Below are positions 1-10,291 of a stretch of 64,000 nt of DNA, piece after piece. The notes below the pieces were generated by a model. It did not search any database. It had not been told where the DNA came from and worked only from the letters and a program-made list of their open reading frames with translations. The DNA comes from Ascoidea rubescens DSM 1968 (Eukaryota > Ascomycota > Saccharomycetes > Ascoideales > Ascoideaceae): contig NW_017962916.1 in the NCBI RefSeq assembly GCF_001661345.1, forward strand, positions 195,369 through 259,368, given 5' to 3'. Numbering within the stretch: position 1 is the first letter of the stretch; each line of letters starts with the position of its first letter. The position numbers were made by a program, and so were the translations under genes.

Positions 1-624
1 ATTTCGCGATTGTTTATGGCAATACACGAGAAAGAAAAATAAAACAAAAAACAAACATACTCTCTAAAACTTGAATTAGGGAGAATAAGGTGTTCAATTA
101 AAAGTAGGACTGCCAAAGTGATATGACAATAAAAGAATATAGCAGTAATACCACAGTGGTTGTAAATATGTGATAGAGTAGATTGGTCCGTTCAATAGAC
201 ACAGGAAATGGCTGATACAGCAGATACAGGAGATTCTGGAGAAATGGTGGATGGAAGAAAAGAAAATGGAAAAGGCAGGATCTGGCTGGTTTTTAATGGA
301 TCTTTCAGCAAGGAATTTTCCACCCGCATGCGGCGGACCTGGTGGATGGCATCCGGGAGGATACGGGAGCATCCGGAGTGCACGCGGCCGTTTGGGCAAC
401 CATACGGCGGAGGCACGGAGAACAGGACCATTGCAGCGGATATCCGCGGATTACTTTCTGGCTTAGCCGCAGTTGCACGTGATAAAATTGCGCATATTGT
501 GGTACTTTATGCATATAGTTGCATCTATTATATGGATCACGTGTGGTTTGAATTATTTTTTCTTAACTTTTCAGCTTTTTCAGTTTTTTAGGTCTTTCAG
601 TGCAAAATACACATTGAATCAAAG
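1..624. other. Upstream region of ECM1 with a GC-rich island
   Basis: AT-rich ends flank a GC-rich block at about 310-440. No convincing gene is seen. Reading frames are open on both strands across the block, but none has a recognisable product, as expected where high GC removes stop codons. Two CACGTG palindromes lie at 476-481 and 538-543, within 150 bp of the ECM1 start, so the segment is best read as the ECM1 promoter. Confidence 0.6.
476..543. promoter_or_regulatory. Pair of CACGTG (E-box/Cbf1-type) sites before ECM1
   Basis: CACGTG is present at 476-481 and at 538-543, 62 bp apart. In yeasts this palindrome is the core of Cbf1 and other bHLH sites. Binding here is inferred, not shown. 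Confidence 0.5.
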
Positions 625-1258
625 ATGAAGAAGAAAAGTATGGCAGTTCTGTGGTAGATTGTAATTTGTTTTTTGTAAAGTTTACTTGTTTACTGACCTG
701 TTTTTATGTTCAGTTTCAAAACACTCAAGAGCTGCTAGAAGAGAAGTCGTTCAGACCCCTGAAGAGAAGAATCTTTTGAATGAACCCAGAAAATCGACTA
801 TCATCGATAAGAACAAATTGATTATGAGGGCAACAATTAAAAATGAGAAATTGTTGCAAAAAAAACTAGAAAATAAAAAGACTTCAAACATAAACTATAT
901 GAATAACAAAATTAGTAAAAATAGCTGTAGCAAGAGAACCCTCAAAAATACTAGATTTCTAAAAGAAAAAATAATCAAATCATTGAAACTTGATGGAAAA
1001 TTAGAAAATAAAGTCCAAAAAAGTATCAAAAGAGCCAAAGTGGTTCAAAACGAAAGAAAATCCAATTGGGATGTCATAAATCAAAAAATCAAACTCGATA
1101 GCACTAATGCTGACTCCAAAGACACTAAAACTACCTTGGAGACTAACACTGAAACCGCAGAAATGGACGTGGAGCTCATGGGCTCTGATGAGGAATCTGA
1201 TGCTGACGCTCCAAAACCGTTGAATCCCTTTGATATGTTACAAGAAGTGGAAGCATGA
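625..1258 (+). CDS. ECM1: Ecm1-like pre-60S ribosomal export factor, two exons
   Basis: Exon 1 is 625-637 (MKKK plus one base). The intron is 638-713, and exon 2 is 714-1258. The spliced product is 185 residues and begins MKKKISKHSRAARR, matching the conserved start of Ecm1 (KKISKNSRAAR in S. cerevisiae as I recall it). The middle is strongly basic, with a KIxKSIxRAKxxQNxRKxxWD block typical of the family, and the tail is acidic. Ecm1 is a nucleolar/nuclear shuttling protein that joins late pre-60S particles and helps their export through nuclear pores. Splice evidence is a GTATGG donor, a TACTGAC branch site at 691-697 and a CAG acceptor. The start was chosen because only splicing gives the conserved N-terminus. 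The family call is firm; the exact donor is slightly less so because GTATGG is not the perfect consensus. Confidence 0.9.
638..713 (+). other. Spliceosomal intron in ECM1
   Basis: A 76-nt intron interrupts codon 5. It has donor GTATGG, branch TACTGAC at 691-697 and acceptor CAG at 711-713. Position near the start codon is typical of yeast introns. Removing it joins MKKK to ISKHSRAAR in frame. Confidence 0.88.
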
Positions 1259-1416
1259 TCTTTTTCTTCTCATCCACTTTCTTTTCTTTTATCGTTTTTC
1301 TTCTTTTTTGTTTTTTTTGTTTTGTTTTATCTTTTTCTTTCTCCATTCTCTATCGGCGCTTAATTCATAAACTGATAATTGTATTTTTATTTATACCAAT
1401 ATATCAATAAATCAAT

Positions 1417-4344
1417 ATGATAATGCATTTTCATAAAATAAAATTCAAAATTTTATTACATCTTCTTTACTCAATCACCTACATTTTCACCTTTACTTTC
1501 ACTTCTCAAATCAACAATGACACTCAATATCAAAAGCGAACAATATTTGATAGAGTAGTTGACAGTTATATCGATCTTGGTCCCAAAGTTTATAGTCCAG
1601 CTTATTATCCCTCTCCAGATGGTGGCAGAATTCAAAATGTTTGGCAAGAAGCCTACGAAAAAGCAAGAAACTTAGTAGAACAAATGACAACTGTGGAAAA
1701 AGTCAATTTAACCACTGGCACTGGCTGGGGTTCTGGTCCTTGTATTGGTAATACTGGTTCGATTCCAAGATTAAATATCCCTTCTTTATGTATTCAAGAT
1801 GGTCCCAATGGCGTTAGATTCACTGATTTTATAACAAGCTTCCCCTCGGGTTTAGCTACTGGTTCAACTTTTAATAAAGCCTTAATCTACTTGAGAGGCA
1901 AAGCAATCGCCCAACAGCATAAAATCAAAGGTGTTCATGTCCTATTAGGTCCAACCATTGGTCCAATTGGTCTAAAAGCCAAAGGAGGTAGAAATTGGGA
2001 ATCCTTTGGTGCTGATCCTTATTTGCAAGGTGTTTCTGCTCGTTATACCATAAAGGGTATTCAAGAAGAAGGCATTGTGGCCTGTGTAAGACATTTAATA
2101 GGCAATGAGCAAGAAAGATATCGACAATTAAATGAATGGTCAGGAGACTATTGGGATAATTTAGAACAAGCAATTAGCAGTAACATTGGTGATAGAGCAA
2201 TGCATGAAATTTATCTATGGCCTTTTGCTGATGCCATCAATGAAGGTGTTGGCTCTGTTATGTGTGCCTACAATCGTCTCAATAATACCTATTCTTGTGA
2301 AAACTCCTACCTTTTAAATTATCTCTTAAAAGAGGAATTAGGTTTTCAAGGTTGGGTAATGTCTGATTGGGGTGCAACTCATTCTGGTGTATCGAGTGTT
2401 TTAGCCGGCTTAGATATGAATTGTCCCGGTGAAGTAATAGGTGAGTGGTTATCCGGTAAATCATACTGGGGTCCCTTATTAACTAGGTCTATTTACAATG
2501 AAACTGTATCTGAAGAAAAAATCGATGATATGGTAACAAGAATTTTAGCTCCTTTTTTCCTTTTAAAATCGATGCCTGTATTTTATGATATTCCAAATTT
2601 TTCCTCTTGGACTTCTCATACTTATGATCAAGAATTTCCTTATCAAAATTTTGGTCCAATTAAACAAATTAATTGGCATATAGATGCAAGAAATGATTTT
2701 ACTGAAGAAACTGCTTTACAAGTTGCTCAAGAATCCATTGTTTTGTTGAAAAATGATGGAAAATTATTGCCGATCAGTAGAGAAGATGGTGTTCGTCGTA
2801 TTTTAGTCGCAGGTTCGGCTTCAAGACCAAGTAATAAGGGTTTTAATTGTAAGGAAAAACAGTGTGTTGATGGTGCTTTATTTCAAGGTTGGGGCTCTGC
2901 TACTGTTAATCAACCTTTTGGAATAACTCCGTATGAAGCAATTTCTGCCAGGGCGCGTAAAGAAATGATTGCCATTGATTTCAGTGACGATAATTATCAG
3001 TTTGATCATACTGAGGAATTGGCATCTTATGCGGATGTTTCAATTGTTTTTGTTTCTGCTGATAGTGGTGAAGGATACATTGAAGTTGATGGTAATTTTG
3101 GTGATAGAAAAAACGTATCTTTATGGCAAAATGGCGATGAACTAATCTCTCATATTGCAGATAACTGCCATAAAACTGTTGTAGTCATTACATCTGTTGG
3201 TCCAGTAGATATGGAAAAATGGATTGAACATGAAAATGTTTTGGCAGTCTTATGGTCTGGGCCATTAGGCCAATATTCTGGTGCTGCAATTACCAGTGTC
3301 TTATTTGGAGATATCAATCCTTCGGGTCATTTACCATTTACCATTGCTAAAAATCCTCTTGATTATGTTGATATAATTGAGGACATTCCTGGAGATGGCG
3401 AGCCGCAAGATGATTCATTTATGGAGAGAGATTTATTACTTGATTATAGGTATTTTGATGAAAATAAAATTAAACCGAGATATGAGTTTGGATTTGGATT
3501 ATCATATTCGAGATTTTCATTATGCAATTTAAAGATCAAAGAAATCAATTGTCCAAGTGAATATTTACCTTGCCCATTACCATATTTGCCACCTTATAGA
3601 TTTGATGATCAGTATGATATCGCTGATCCTGAAAATGCTTTGTTCCCTTATGAAGAATTGACGCCAGTTCCCGGATTTATCTATCCATATCTTTTCAATG
3701 ATAAAATTTCCTCTGTTGATGAATATTGTTATCCAAATGGATATTCGCCTGAACAGCGTAAAGAGCCTGTTGCTGCTGGAGGTGGACTTGGAGGAAATCC
3801 AGCCTTATGGGATGTATTATACAATGTCAAAGTTGATATCAAAAACGAAGGACCGTATGATGGACAATATGTTGCTCAATTATACATTGAGTTTCCTCGA
3901 GACGAAACATGCACCGATCTTTTGGACACACCGCCAAGACAATTACGTGGATTTGAAAAAGTTAAGATTAATTTTGATTCATCTGTTGGTATAAGCTTTG
4001 ATATTTTACGTCGTGATATGAGTGTCTGGGATCCTCATGAACAGAACTGGAGAATTATGAGAGGAGTGTATAAGATCTATGTTGGATCAAGTAGTAGAAA
4101 ATTGGACCTATGTGGGGAAATTGATATTTCTTATGATAAGGAATCAGAAGAAGGAGAAGGAGAAGATAATGATAATGATAATGATAAAGACGAATTATCG
4201 GACATTGATTATTATGGTTCAGTAAGAAGCACTGGTAAAAATAAAAATAAAAATAAGAATAATAAAAAAGATCTAAAGATGATGGAAAATGATGGAAAAG
4301 AGAATTTTAAGATTATTTCGAAAGGAAAAAGCAGTAAGAAATGA
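1417..4344 (+). CDS. Secreted GH3 beta-glucosidase with an unusual charged C-terminal tail
   Basis: The product is 975 residues. A hydrophobic N-terminus (about 1-30) looks like a secretion signal. The rest follows the fungal GH3 beta-glucosidase order: TIM-barrel, alpha/beta sandwich and C-terminal fibronectin-III-like domain. The motif VMSDWGATHSG carries the nucleophile Asp317, and FGADPYLQG, FIGNEQE-like and GPLGxxSGxAI segments are conserved. Overall it resembles the BGL1/BGL2 enzymes of Saccharomycopsis fibuligera, which cleave cellobiose and aryl-beta-glucosides outside the cell. After the expected end of the last domain (near residue 905) comes a tail of about 70 residues, first Glu/Asp-Asn rich, then Lys-Asn rich, which I do not know from this family. 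It has no intron. The next gene converges on it. Confidence 0.95.
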   Translation: MIMHFHKIKFKILLHLLYSITYIFTFTFTSQINNDTQYQKRTIFDRVVDSYIDLGPKVYSPAYYPSPDGGRIQNVWQEAYEKARNLVEQMTTVEKVNLTTGTGWGSGPCIGNTGSIPRLNIPSLCIQDGPNGVRFTDFITSFPSGLATGSTFNKALIYLRGKAIAQQHKIKGVHVLLGPTIGPIGLKAKGGRNWESFGADPYLQGVSARYTIKGIQEEGIVACVRHLIGNEQERYRQLNEWSGDYWDNLEQAISSNIGDRAMHEIYLWPFADAINEGVGSVMCAYNRLNNTYSCENSYLLNYLLKEELGFQGWVMSDWGATHSGVSSVLAGLDMNCPGEVIGEWLSGKSYWGPLLTRSIYNETVSEEKIDDMVTRILAPFFLLKSMPVFYDIPNFSSWTSHTYDQEFPYQNFGPIKQINWHIDARNDFTEETALQVAQESIVLLKNDGKLLPISREDGVRRILVAGSASRPSNKGFNCKEKQCVDGALFQGWGSATVNQPFGITPYEAISARARKEMIAIDFSDDNYQFDHTEELASYADVSIVFVSADSGEGYIEVDGNFGDRKNVSLWQNGDELISHIADNCHKTVVVITSVGPVDMEKWIEHENVLAVLWSGPLGQYSGAAITSVLFGDINPSGHLPFTIAKNPLDYVDIIEDIPGDGEPQDDSFMERDLLLDYRYFDENKIKPRYEFGFGLSYSRFSLCNLKIKEINCPSEYLPCPLPYLPPYRFDDQYDIADPENALFPYEELTPVPGFIYPYLFNDKISSVDEYCYPNGYSPEQRKEPVAAGGGLGGNPALWDVLYNVKVDIKNEGPYDGQYVAQLYIEFPRDETCTDLLDTPPRQLRGFEKVKINFDSSVGISFDILRRDMSVWDPHEQNWRIMRGVYKIYVGSSSRKLDLCGEIDISYDKESEEGEGEDNDNDNDKDELSDIDYYGSVRSTGKNKNKNKNNKKDLKMMENDGKENFKIISKGKSSKK

Positions 4345-4695
4345 TTTTTTACATGTAGCTATATTTATATTTTGGGAGGATTATTTGATGGGCATTTTTG
4401 TTATTTGGTTATTTTTTTTTCTTTTTTGCTGTAAATACCAAAATTAGTAAACTATACGTAAAACAAAACAATTTTTTATTAACAAAGATATAATTGTAAA
4501 GCTAGAAGGGTCACAGTAGATATAGAAACAGATGAGGAAATCGTTAAAGGAAGATACAAAAACCGGATAGATAAAGATAGATAAAAATAAATAAAAATAA
4601 ATAAAAATAGACAAAAATAGATAAATATTGAGTATTAGATCGTAGAAATTGAAAAAAAAAAAAGTAACTAAATTGACCAATAAAATTGAATAAAA
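4345..4695. other. Convergent AT-rich spacer
   Basis: This lies between the 3' ends of the GH3 gene and the wall-protein gene. It contains T-rich and A-rich runs and a loose ATAAAAATAA-type repeat at about 4575-4625, plausibly serving 3'-end formation on both strands. No gene is seen. Confidence 0.6.
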
Positions 4696-5601
4696 TTAGA
4701 GAATATAAGCAGCAATGCAAGCAAACATTGCAGCAAAACCATAGAGTTGGGCTTGAGAATAAGCAGCATTAATAGTGATTTCTGAGATTGGAGGAGGTTG
4801 TCTTGAGATTGAAGAGGATTTTGAAGTTGAGTCTGTAGGTTTTAGAGTAGTTTTATCAGAATGAGTAAAATCTGTTGAATCTGTTGAGCATTTATTATCA
4901 TTTGTACAAATGATTGTTTTAGTTACGCAGACATTTTCTGAGCAAGTGACTGTTTTAGTGGAATGAATGGTTGAAACATTTGGGTATAAGACTGAGGAGT
5001 CAATTATGGAAGAGTGGATAATTGAGGAATCGATGATTGAGGAATCGATTGGTGATGAAGAATCAATTGATGATGAATCAGAAGCTGGATTAGTAGTTTC
5101 AGAGGGAATTATAGCGCTGTCGGATGAGTAAAAAGAGGAAGTGGTAGTGTGAGAAACTGAATCAGAAGTTAGAAGATCGGACTCTGAAGATTTTGTAGAG
5201 GAATCTTGTGAATCATGATAAGAAGATGAAGTGGATGGAATTGGGTAATCTGATGGCCATTCACCACCTTGAGAACACCAGGTACCAAAGGGAGAAGTTT
5301 GAGTGCTGCAAATGGCTAGAGCTGAAGGTAAATCAGCGTATCTTGGTTCAGTGAAAACACAATAACCACACCATAAGCAAGGATCAGTATTTGTAGCATA
5401 ATTTGGGTTAGCAGTTAAAGCGTTATTAGTGGGACATAGGCAGTCTGAATTAGATTGACAGTCGGTAGCAGCTTGAAGAACAGCATCACAGTGAGAATAA
5501 CATTTAGAGACGAAGTTTTCTTGGTTGAAACCATAGGGATCATCAAAAGCAAGAGATAATGGGAGAATTGAGAGAAAAGGTAGAATAAATAATAATTTCA
5601 T
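4696..5601 (-). CDS. Cysteine-rich, Ser/Thr-rich GPI-type cell-wall protein (CFEM-like)
   Basis: The product is 301 residues. Residues 1-18 form a signal peptide (cut near LSLA-F). The next 95 residues hold ten cysteines (34, 38, 48, 54, 56, 75, 78, 81, 98, 109), including a C-x5-C-x-C group reminiscent of CFEM-type extracellular domains, though spacing is not a full CFEM match. Residues about 120-265 are Ser/Thr/Asp rich with short SSIIDSS repeats, expected to be O-mannosylated. The last 18 residues are hydrophobic after a small-residue site (near INAAYS), the pattern of a GPI-anchor signal. A surface or wall role is inferred. The ligand is unknown; haem binding is known for some CFEM proteins but should not be assumed here. 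Confidence 0.75.
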   Translation of the reverse strand: MKLLFILPFLSILPLSLAFDDPYGFNQENFVSKCYSHCDAVLQAATDCQSNSDCLCPTNNALTANPNYATNTDPCLWCGYCVFTEPRYADLPSALAICSTQTSPFGTWCSQGGEWPSDYPIPSTSSSYHDSQDSSTKSSESDLLTSDSVSHTTTSSFYSSDSAIIPSETTNPASDSSSIDSSSPIDSSIIDSSIIHSSIIDSSVLYPNVSTIHSTKTVTCSENVCVTKTIICTNDNKCSTDSTDFTHSDKTTLKPTDSTSKSSSISRQPPPISEITINAAYSQAQLYGFAAMFACIAAYIL

Positions 5602-7600
5602 TTTAGTAAGGTGAGTTTGTTAAAGCAGTGGAAAGAAACTTTTTTTTTTTTCCGGTAAAAATATTTAGTTTGGATGTGTATATGAAGTATCAAGCGAATG
5701 AAAATTGTGGATTGATTACGAGCTATGAGGAAAACTAGTTATGTTGGTTGTGTTGATTTTTATTGCCTAAAAAACAAAAAAACAAGAGAGAAAAAGGGAA
5801 AAGAAGATGGATATTTATATATATTTGAGAGGATTGAGAGAGAGGAGGGGGTGGAATTGGTGGGTTAAAAATAAACTGAAAGAGAAATTGATATACTGTC
5901 AAATTTGAACTGACGTAAGGTCGACGGACTCAATAAGCTACAGAAGCTACAGAAAGATAGTTGAATGGAAGATTAAAAATAGCCAAACCCAGTGGAAAAC
6001 GCTTGCATTTCCCAAAATGACCAGCTATTGTCAAAATCCTGTCCAAGTCTTGCCAAAATCTTGTTAACTCTTGTCAAATCCAGTCAGAAGGAGCCAATGG
6101 GGTTGGGCTATTGTTCTCGAAAGGAGCAGAGCAAGGGTTCACAACAGAAACCCAGAAGTGAGATTTATTTATAAAAAATAAACTGACACAGCTTTCCTCA
6201 GCATATAAAGTGACTTTTCCAAAGACTCCCCAGCACCCCGGACGCAGCTGATTGGATGGCGGCAGAGGCAGCTTCCGAGGAAATACTAGAAATAGCAGAA
6301 CTGACCATCACATTCTCCGGCACTGTTTCCACAGCGTCTAGAGGAGTCTGCTGCTTGTGCTGCTCTAGACCAGAGTGGTTCTGACATCTGCCTCCAGTTC
6401 CACTGCGCTGCCCGCAAGAGGAAGTACGCGTCGGGAGCTGCTGTTTCCGGAAAAGTTTCGTGCGGCTGCGGTGCCGGTTTGCTCTGCGGCGTGTGTATGC
6501 ACCATCACGTTCCATATGCAGAAAACGGACAAATCAGCGGCGCGGGATATGTCAGGTGGGTCCCAAAGCGCAGCCGTAAAGCAGACAATACAACGGCTGC
6601 TGTTTCTGCTGTTGTTGCTGCTTCTTCTGCTTCTGCTGCTGCTTCTTCTGCTTGGGCCCTGCCCTGTGACTCTGCTGCCTCTGCCGCCCATTTTCTCACT
6701 GCTCCTGTCTCTGCTTCGGTTCCTTGTCTTTTGGGAACCAGATTCTGTTACGCAGATTATGCAGAATGATGTTTTCTCCACAAAATATCCCCAATCAACC
6801 AATATCATTGGTTTTCTTGCTCTATTTCATTTTGGAATCAAAAGTCTTTTCAATCTTTTTTCTATCACTCAAACCCATCCCAATAAGATTCTGTTGTAAT
6901 CACATTCTACCTCCATTTTCTTTCCCAATTGTTTTCCCAACATTTATAATCACATCCTCATATTCGTTTTTGCTTTACCCTTTATCTTTATCTTTCTTTG
7001 TCTGTCTTTATCCCTATCTTTATCTCCTACTATTCCATCCAATATTAATTCAATCCTCAATCTTCAATCCTCAATCTTCAATCCTATTGATCAGCTAATA
7101 AAAGAAAATTTTTATTATCTATTAAAAAATCTTAATAATTTCTTTACTCCTAAAAACCCAAAAAAACAACAACAAAAAACAACGATAAAAAAATATTAAA
7201 ATACAATCCAAATAATTTAAATAATTATTTAAATAATAAAATTATTTTACTTTTTAAAAAAATCCTTTAATACTCGACTATTCTATTATCTGAATCATTC
7301 AATTCCCCAATCCTTTTCCATTACATTTCCACTATACTCATATTACAATCTTATTATAATTATATTATCATTCCATTACACTCATATTATAATCTGTTTA
7401 CGATCCCATTATATTTCCATTATATTTCCATTACATATTCTTTCCATTTTTCATTTTATATTTTTATATTTTTACATTTTTATATTCTTATATTTTTTTT
7501 TTCTTTATTATTCAAAACAGTCCTTATTTGAATTAAACAAAACAACATATTCAAATATATTAAACTACTAAAGTAATAAAGTAATAATATTAATACAATA
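5602..7600. other. Divergent intergenic region with a GC-rich island
   Basis: This is the shared upstream region of the wall-protein gene and YAT2. The outer parts are AT-rich with T-runs. The block at about 6200-6740 is GC-rich, with a pyrimidine run of CTG/CTT triplets near 6598-6655. Several frames on both strands are open there, including one that would encode a long Leu run, but none resembles a known protein. About 5980-6090 has loosely repeated TTGTCAAAATCC-like units. I see no supported gene. Confidence 0.55.
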
Positions 7601-10291
7601 ATGGTAGATTCAAATTCAAATTCAAATTCAAATTTAAACCTATCCTACCTAAATGTCTACTCAAATTACTCAAATTACTCAAATTACTCAAATTACTCAA
7701 ATTACTCAAATTACTCAAATTACTCAAATTACTCAAACAACCTAAATGCTCGTTCCCATTCAAGTCTCAATCTAATCTCTCGCTCAAATTCTTACTCAAA
7801 CTTGGCCAACGAAAATGACAATAACCAAATCATAAACTCTGACCCAATTATCAATTCAATTCCCTTTTTGTCTCAATCGTATTACCTTCCAAAACTACCT
7901 CTCCCTTCTCTACCCCAAAGTGTTGAAAACCTACTCAACGCTCTAAAACCTTTGCAAACTCCTGAGAATTTTAAAAACTCCATAGAAATATTGATCAATT
8001 TTCAAAACAACAAAATCATCAACATCCTACAAAACCATCTCCTAAAATTCAACTCAAATCCTCAAACCAAAAACTATCTAGATCTATTCAACAACTCACG
8101 AAACCACAACGTTACAAACATCTACTCGGAATATCGTGGTAACATCTTACCAAGAAACCCTTACTTTATTCTCGAAGCTGATCCAAAATCAAAATTCTCT
8201 ATTTTTCCTCCAACTCAACATGAAAGAGCTGCTGTACTAACTCTAAGCACCTTGAAATTCATTATAACACTCAGATCAAACAACTATGCTGTTAATGACT
8301 TCTCCCCAAAATCAAACAACCCACTTTCCTACAACTCCTACAAAAACTTGTTTGGTTCTACTAGATCTCCCTCAAAGGCTGGAAATGGTATCAACGTCAA
8401 ACAAGACCCAAACTCCTCTCACATTGCTATCCTAATAAACTCAAAATTCTACATCCTAAAGGTCCTAACTTCAAATAATGAAATCATCTTTAACGATCTA
8501 CAACTAGAATCTATCTTCAGACATTTAATTTTAAATTCAATCAACAACATCTCAGACTTAATCCTAGATTCCTTTCCAATCGCTGCAATTTCAGCCACCA
8601 ACAGAAAATCTTGGACAATTTCAAGAAACTTACTATCAAAAAATAAAATTAACAACAACAACTTGAATCTAATAGATACTGCTTTGTTCGTTCTAACTCT
8701 AGACAACGATGAATCATACTTGAAGGATAAAAACTTCCCTTCCTCAATTGCTCATGGCTATTCAAAAATATCAAATGGCATCCAGGTTGGCTCTGGCATA
8801 TCAAGATGGTATGATAAACTACAAATCATTATAGCCAAAAACTCAAAAACTTGTGTAATGTGGGAACCAACTTCTTGTGATGGCACTGTGGTTCTAAGAT
8901 TCGTTTCAGATATCTATTCAGACACAATCTTAAGACTAGCGTTAAAGATCAACAATAACAACAACAAATACACTCTTTTCAATGACAACATCAACTTTGT
9001 TAGCTCCCATTACAAGAAGCCAAAATTAATCAAACTAGTTTGGGATACCTCAGACACTCAACTTATGAAAGAAGTTCATTTATCTGAAACAAATTTAAGT
9101 GACTTGCTATGTCGCTTTGATCACAAATTTAAAAACTTCAATACTTATGTTGGTACAAATACTTTTAAAAAAAAATATAAACTAAACCCAGATTCTTTGG
9201 TTCAATTATCCATTCAAATCGCCTACTATGCTCTATATGGAAAATCTCCTGCTACTTTTGAATCTGTTTCAACAAGAAGATTCGATCATGGCAGATCAGA
9301 AATGTGCGCCATTCAAAATGATCTTATTTTAAAAGTCTGCCAAAATTTTATTAGTAACGTATCAACTCTACAAAGATGGAGCTTCTTAGTACTGGGTTGT
9401 GAAGAAATCAATAGAATGAAATCAATGTGCATGCATGGTAGAGGTTTTGAAAAACACTTTAAAGCTTTAAAATTGGCCTATATCATGAAAGATTATTTGA
9501 ATAATTTGCACAAAGATGATAAGTTTTTACCCCAAATTCCAAATATTGAAAATTTAAACAATATTGAAGAAGAGATCCCCTTTTTATTCAATGAAAATGG
9601 TTTATTCGAATTAGTGTTTGAACCAGAAATATTAGCTGTTAATTGTGGTAATCCTGCTTTGAAATTTTTCTCAGTTACTCCAACTCATCCTAATGGCTTT
9701 GGTATTGGCTATATTATAAAAGAAGACTTGATCTCTCTAACTATTTGTTCTCAATATAGACAAAATGAAAGATTTTTACAAACATTGCAATGGGTATTTA
9801 ACGAAATCCATTTTCTTTGGAAAAATGTTGGAAAATTGAAAAACCACGCTTCTCTAGTTTCTGCAGAAGATATGATTAGAACAATAACAATGTCAATAGA
9901 TGATACATCAAATAATTTTGGTTGTTCAATGAATAGAACAGATAGTCTAATGGTTAACAATGATCCAGAATATACTCTTGGTGGATACGGTTTCTTTGAT
10001 GTAATGGATTTAGAAGTCCGAAATCATAGTCAAGATGTTTCAAGAAAATTATCAAGAAATGTAAGTTATGGTAATGATTTGCATAAATTGCAACAAAAAC
10101 CAAATAACTTTCTTAATATAAATAAGTATCTACAAAGTCGTTTAACTGAAGGATACGAAAATCGAATTGGTTTTGATTTTGAGGACTACTTGAGTACAGA
10201 TTCACTACCAGAATTTTCAGAAAGAAAGGTTGTTCTTGATAAAAATCTTAAACTGACTATTGGTAAACCAATAATGATGGATGAAGATTAG
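7601..10291 (+). CDS. YAT2: Yat2-type carnitine O-acyltransferase family protein
   Basis: The product is 896 residues. After an Asn/Ser-rich head with eight NYS units come the choline/carnitine acyltransferase landmarks: LPKLPLPSL, LPRNPYFIL, NLFGSTRSP, SRWYDKLQIIIA and NCGNPALKFFSVTPTHPNGFGIGY. The sequence tracks S. cerevisiae Yat2, a cytosolic carnitine acetyltransferase used for acetyl transfer during growth on non-fermentable carbon, more closely than Cat2 or Yat1. In the usual active-site strand, where acetyltransferases show a Tyr-Glu-His, this protein has WEPTSCDG (421-428), with Pro423 at the His position. My recollection is that Yat2 proteins share this deviation. The C-terminal 130 residues are low-complexity. 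Start is the only ATG before the Asn/Ser head. Confidence 0.88.
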   Translation: MVDSNSNSNSNLNLSYLNVYSNYSNYSNYSNYSNYSNYSNYSNYSNNLNARSHSSLNLISRSNSYSNLANENDNNQIINSDPIINSIPFLSQSYYLPKLPLPSLPQSVENLLNALKPLQTPENFKNSIEILINFQNNKIINILQNHLLKFNSNPQTKNYLDLFNNSRNHNVTNIYSEYRGNILPRNPYFILEADPKSKFSIFPPTQHERAAVLTLSTLKFIITLRSNNYAVNDFSPKSNNPLSYNSYKNLFGSTRSPSKAGNGINVKQDPNSSHIAILINSKFYILKVLTSNNEIIFNDLQLESIFRHLILNSINNISDLILDSFPIAAISATNRKSWTISRNLLSKNKINNNNLNLIDTALFVLTLDNDESYLKDKNFPSSIAHGYSKISNGIQVGSGISRWYDKLQIIIAKNSKTCVMWEPTSCDGTVVLRFVSDIYSDTILRLALKINNNNNKYTLFNDNINFVSSHYKKPKLIKLVWDTSDTQLMKEVHLSETNLSDLLCRFDHKFKNFNTYVGTNTFKKKYKLNPDSLVQLSIQIAYYALYGKSPATFESVSTRRFDHGRSEMCAIQNDLILKVCQNFISNVSTLQRWSFLVLGCEEINRMKSMCMHGRGFEKHFKALKLAYIMKDYLNNLHKDDKFLPQIPNIENLNNIEEEIPFLFNENGLFELVFEPEILAVNCGNPALKFFSVTPTHPNGFGIGYIIKEDLISLTICSQYRQNERFLQTLQWVFNEIHFLWKNVGKLKNHASLVSAEDMIRTITMSIDDTSNNFGCSMNRTDSLMVNNDPEYTLGGYGFFDVMDLEVRNHSQDVSRKLSRNVSYGNDLHKLQQKPNNFLNINKYLQSRLTEGYENRIGFDFEDYLSTDSLPEFSERKVVLDKNLKLTIGKPIMMDED
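7661..7736. repeat. 9-bp tandem repeat inside YAT2
   Basis: About eight near-perfect copies of TCAAATTAC encode the Asn-Tyr-Ser run near the N-terminus. Copy number is likely to vary between strains. Confidence 0.9.

Noticed and set aside
208-591. Open frames on both strands in the GC-rich block before ECM1
   Set aside because: No family features, conflicting frames over the same DNA, and composition alone explains the lack of stops. The region also contains the ECM1 promoter elements.
6198-6899. Several overlapping open frames, including one with a long Leu run and one Ala/Ser-rich
   Set aside because: All derive from a GC-rich CTG/CTT repeat region; frames on both strands are open at once and none looks like a protein family.
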